A stretch of 5,345 nt of DNA, from contig JAOZOT010000260.1 of NCBI GenBank assembly GCA_029933115.1, forward strand, positions 1 through 5,345, written 5' to 3'. Both the position numbers and the translations under genes were made by a program. Source of the DNA: Anaerolineae bacterium. Lineage in GTDB: Bacteria > Chloroflexota > Anaerolineae > E26-bin7. Positions 5,260-5,345 of the stretch are shown here, piece by piece; the stretch's first letter is position 1; every line of letters begins with the position of its first letter. The notes under the pieces are model-generated. The model was not told the DNA's origin. It ran no database searches and saw nothing but the letters and a program-made list of their open reading frames with translations.

Positions 5260-5345
5260 CTATTTACGTCCCAATGCAATCACCCACGGAAAGGAATAGA
5301 CAAACCGCTCGATCTCAAAGTACTGCTCCACCAGGCGGCGGAACT
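5260..5345 (-). CDS. C-terminal end of a probable class I SAM-dependent methyltransferase, cut by window edge
   Basis: An open frame enters from the right edge and ends at a TAG at 5260-5262, giving 27 residues: FRRLVEQYFEIERFVYSFP then WVIALGRK. The pattern of a short helix, a strand carrying F-E-I-E-x-F, and a final aromatic/hydrophobic strand ending in GRK or GxK is the usual end of small class I methyltransferases. The part that would bind SAM lies outside the window, so the substrate cannot be named and the family call is moderate. It is in the same direction as ftcD, 118 bases upstream of it. Confidence 0.5.
   Translation of the reverse strand, partial: FRRLVEQYFEIERFVYSFPWVIALGRK

Overview
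All genes that can be supported lie on the minus strand, so transcription runs from position 5345 toward position 1. The DNA is moderately GC-rich and tightly packed, with most neighbours overlapping by 4-14 bases. The gene content is a monofunctional FtcD, a ResB/CcsA pair, Udk, an MNT-HEPN pair and a Uma2 protein. This resembles a free-living bacterium with accessory modules, and protein style and gene mix make Chloroflexota my best guess. That is an inference from general familiarity; nothing in the window fixes the lineage.

Right end (about 5345-4236): the last 27 codons of a probable SAM-dependent methyltransferase, a 118-base gap holding two small inverted repeats, then a complete glutamate formimidoyltransferase gene (ftcD). 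Middle (4246-1984): resB and ccsA, the two halves of a System II cytochrome c maturation (heme handling) machine. Both are translationally coupled to ftcD by 11-base and 8-base overlaps. The CcsA protein keeps the family fold and its transmembrane His. It lacks His at both expected periplasmic heme-ligand positions, and its WWD core reads WRWSSAE instead of WxWDPKE. This is the most unusual single observation here.

Left part (1983-1): a 70-base gap with a TATAAT box leads into uridine kinase (udk). Udk is followed, with overlaps of 8 and 4 bases, by an intact MNT-type nucleotidyltransferase and a HEPN-domain protein, a pairing that resembles the MntA/HepT type of toxin-antitoxin system. Right behind the HEPN gene, overlapping it by 14 bases, is the start of a second MNT gene. 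That gene is frameshifted inside its active-site motif and cut off after about 35 residues, where a Uma2-family (DUF820) endonuclease-like gene begins. The Uma2 gene runs off the window at position 1.

Functionally the window falls into two transcription blocks. One is methyltransferase end / ftcD-resB-ccsA (one-carbon metabolism coupled to heme handling). The other is udk-MNT-HEPN-broken MNT-Uma2 (nucleotide salvage followed by a defence/TA-like accessory patch that shows decay and replacement). No RNA genes, CRISPR arrays, complete mobile elements or convincing terminators were seen, and no stretch longer than 300 bases is without a gene.
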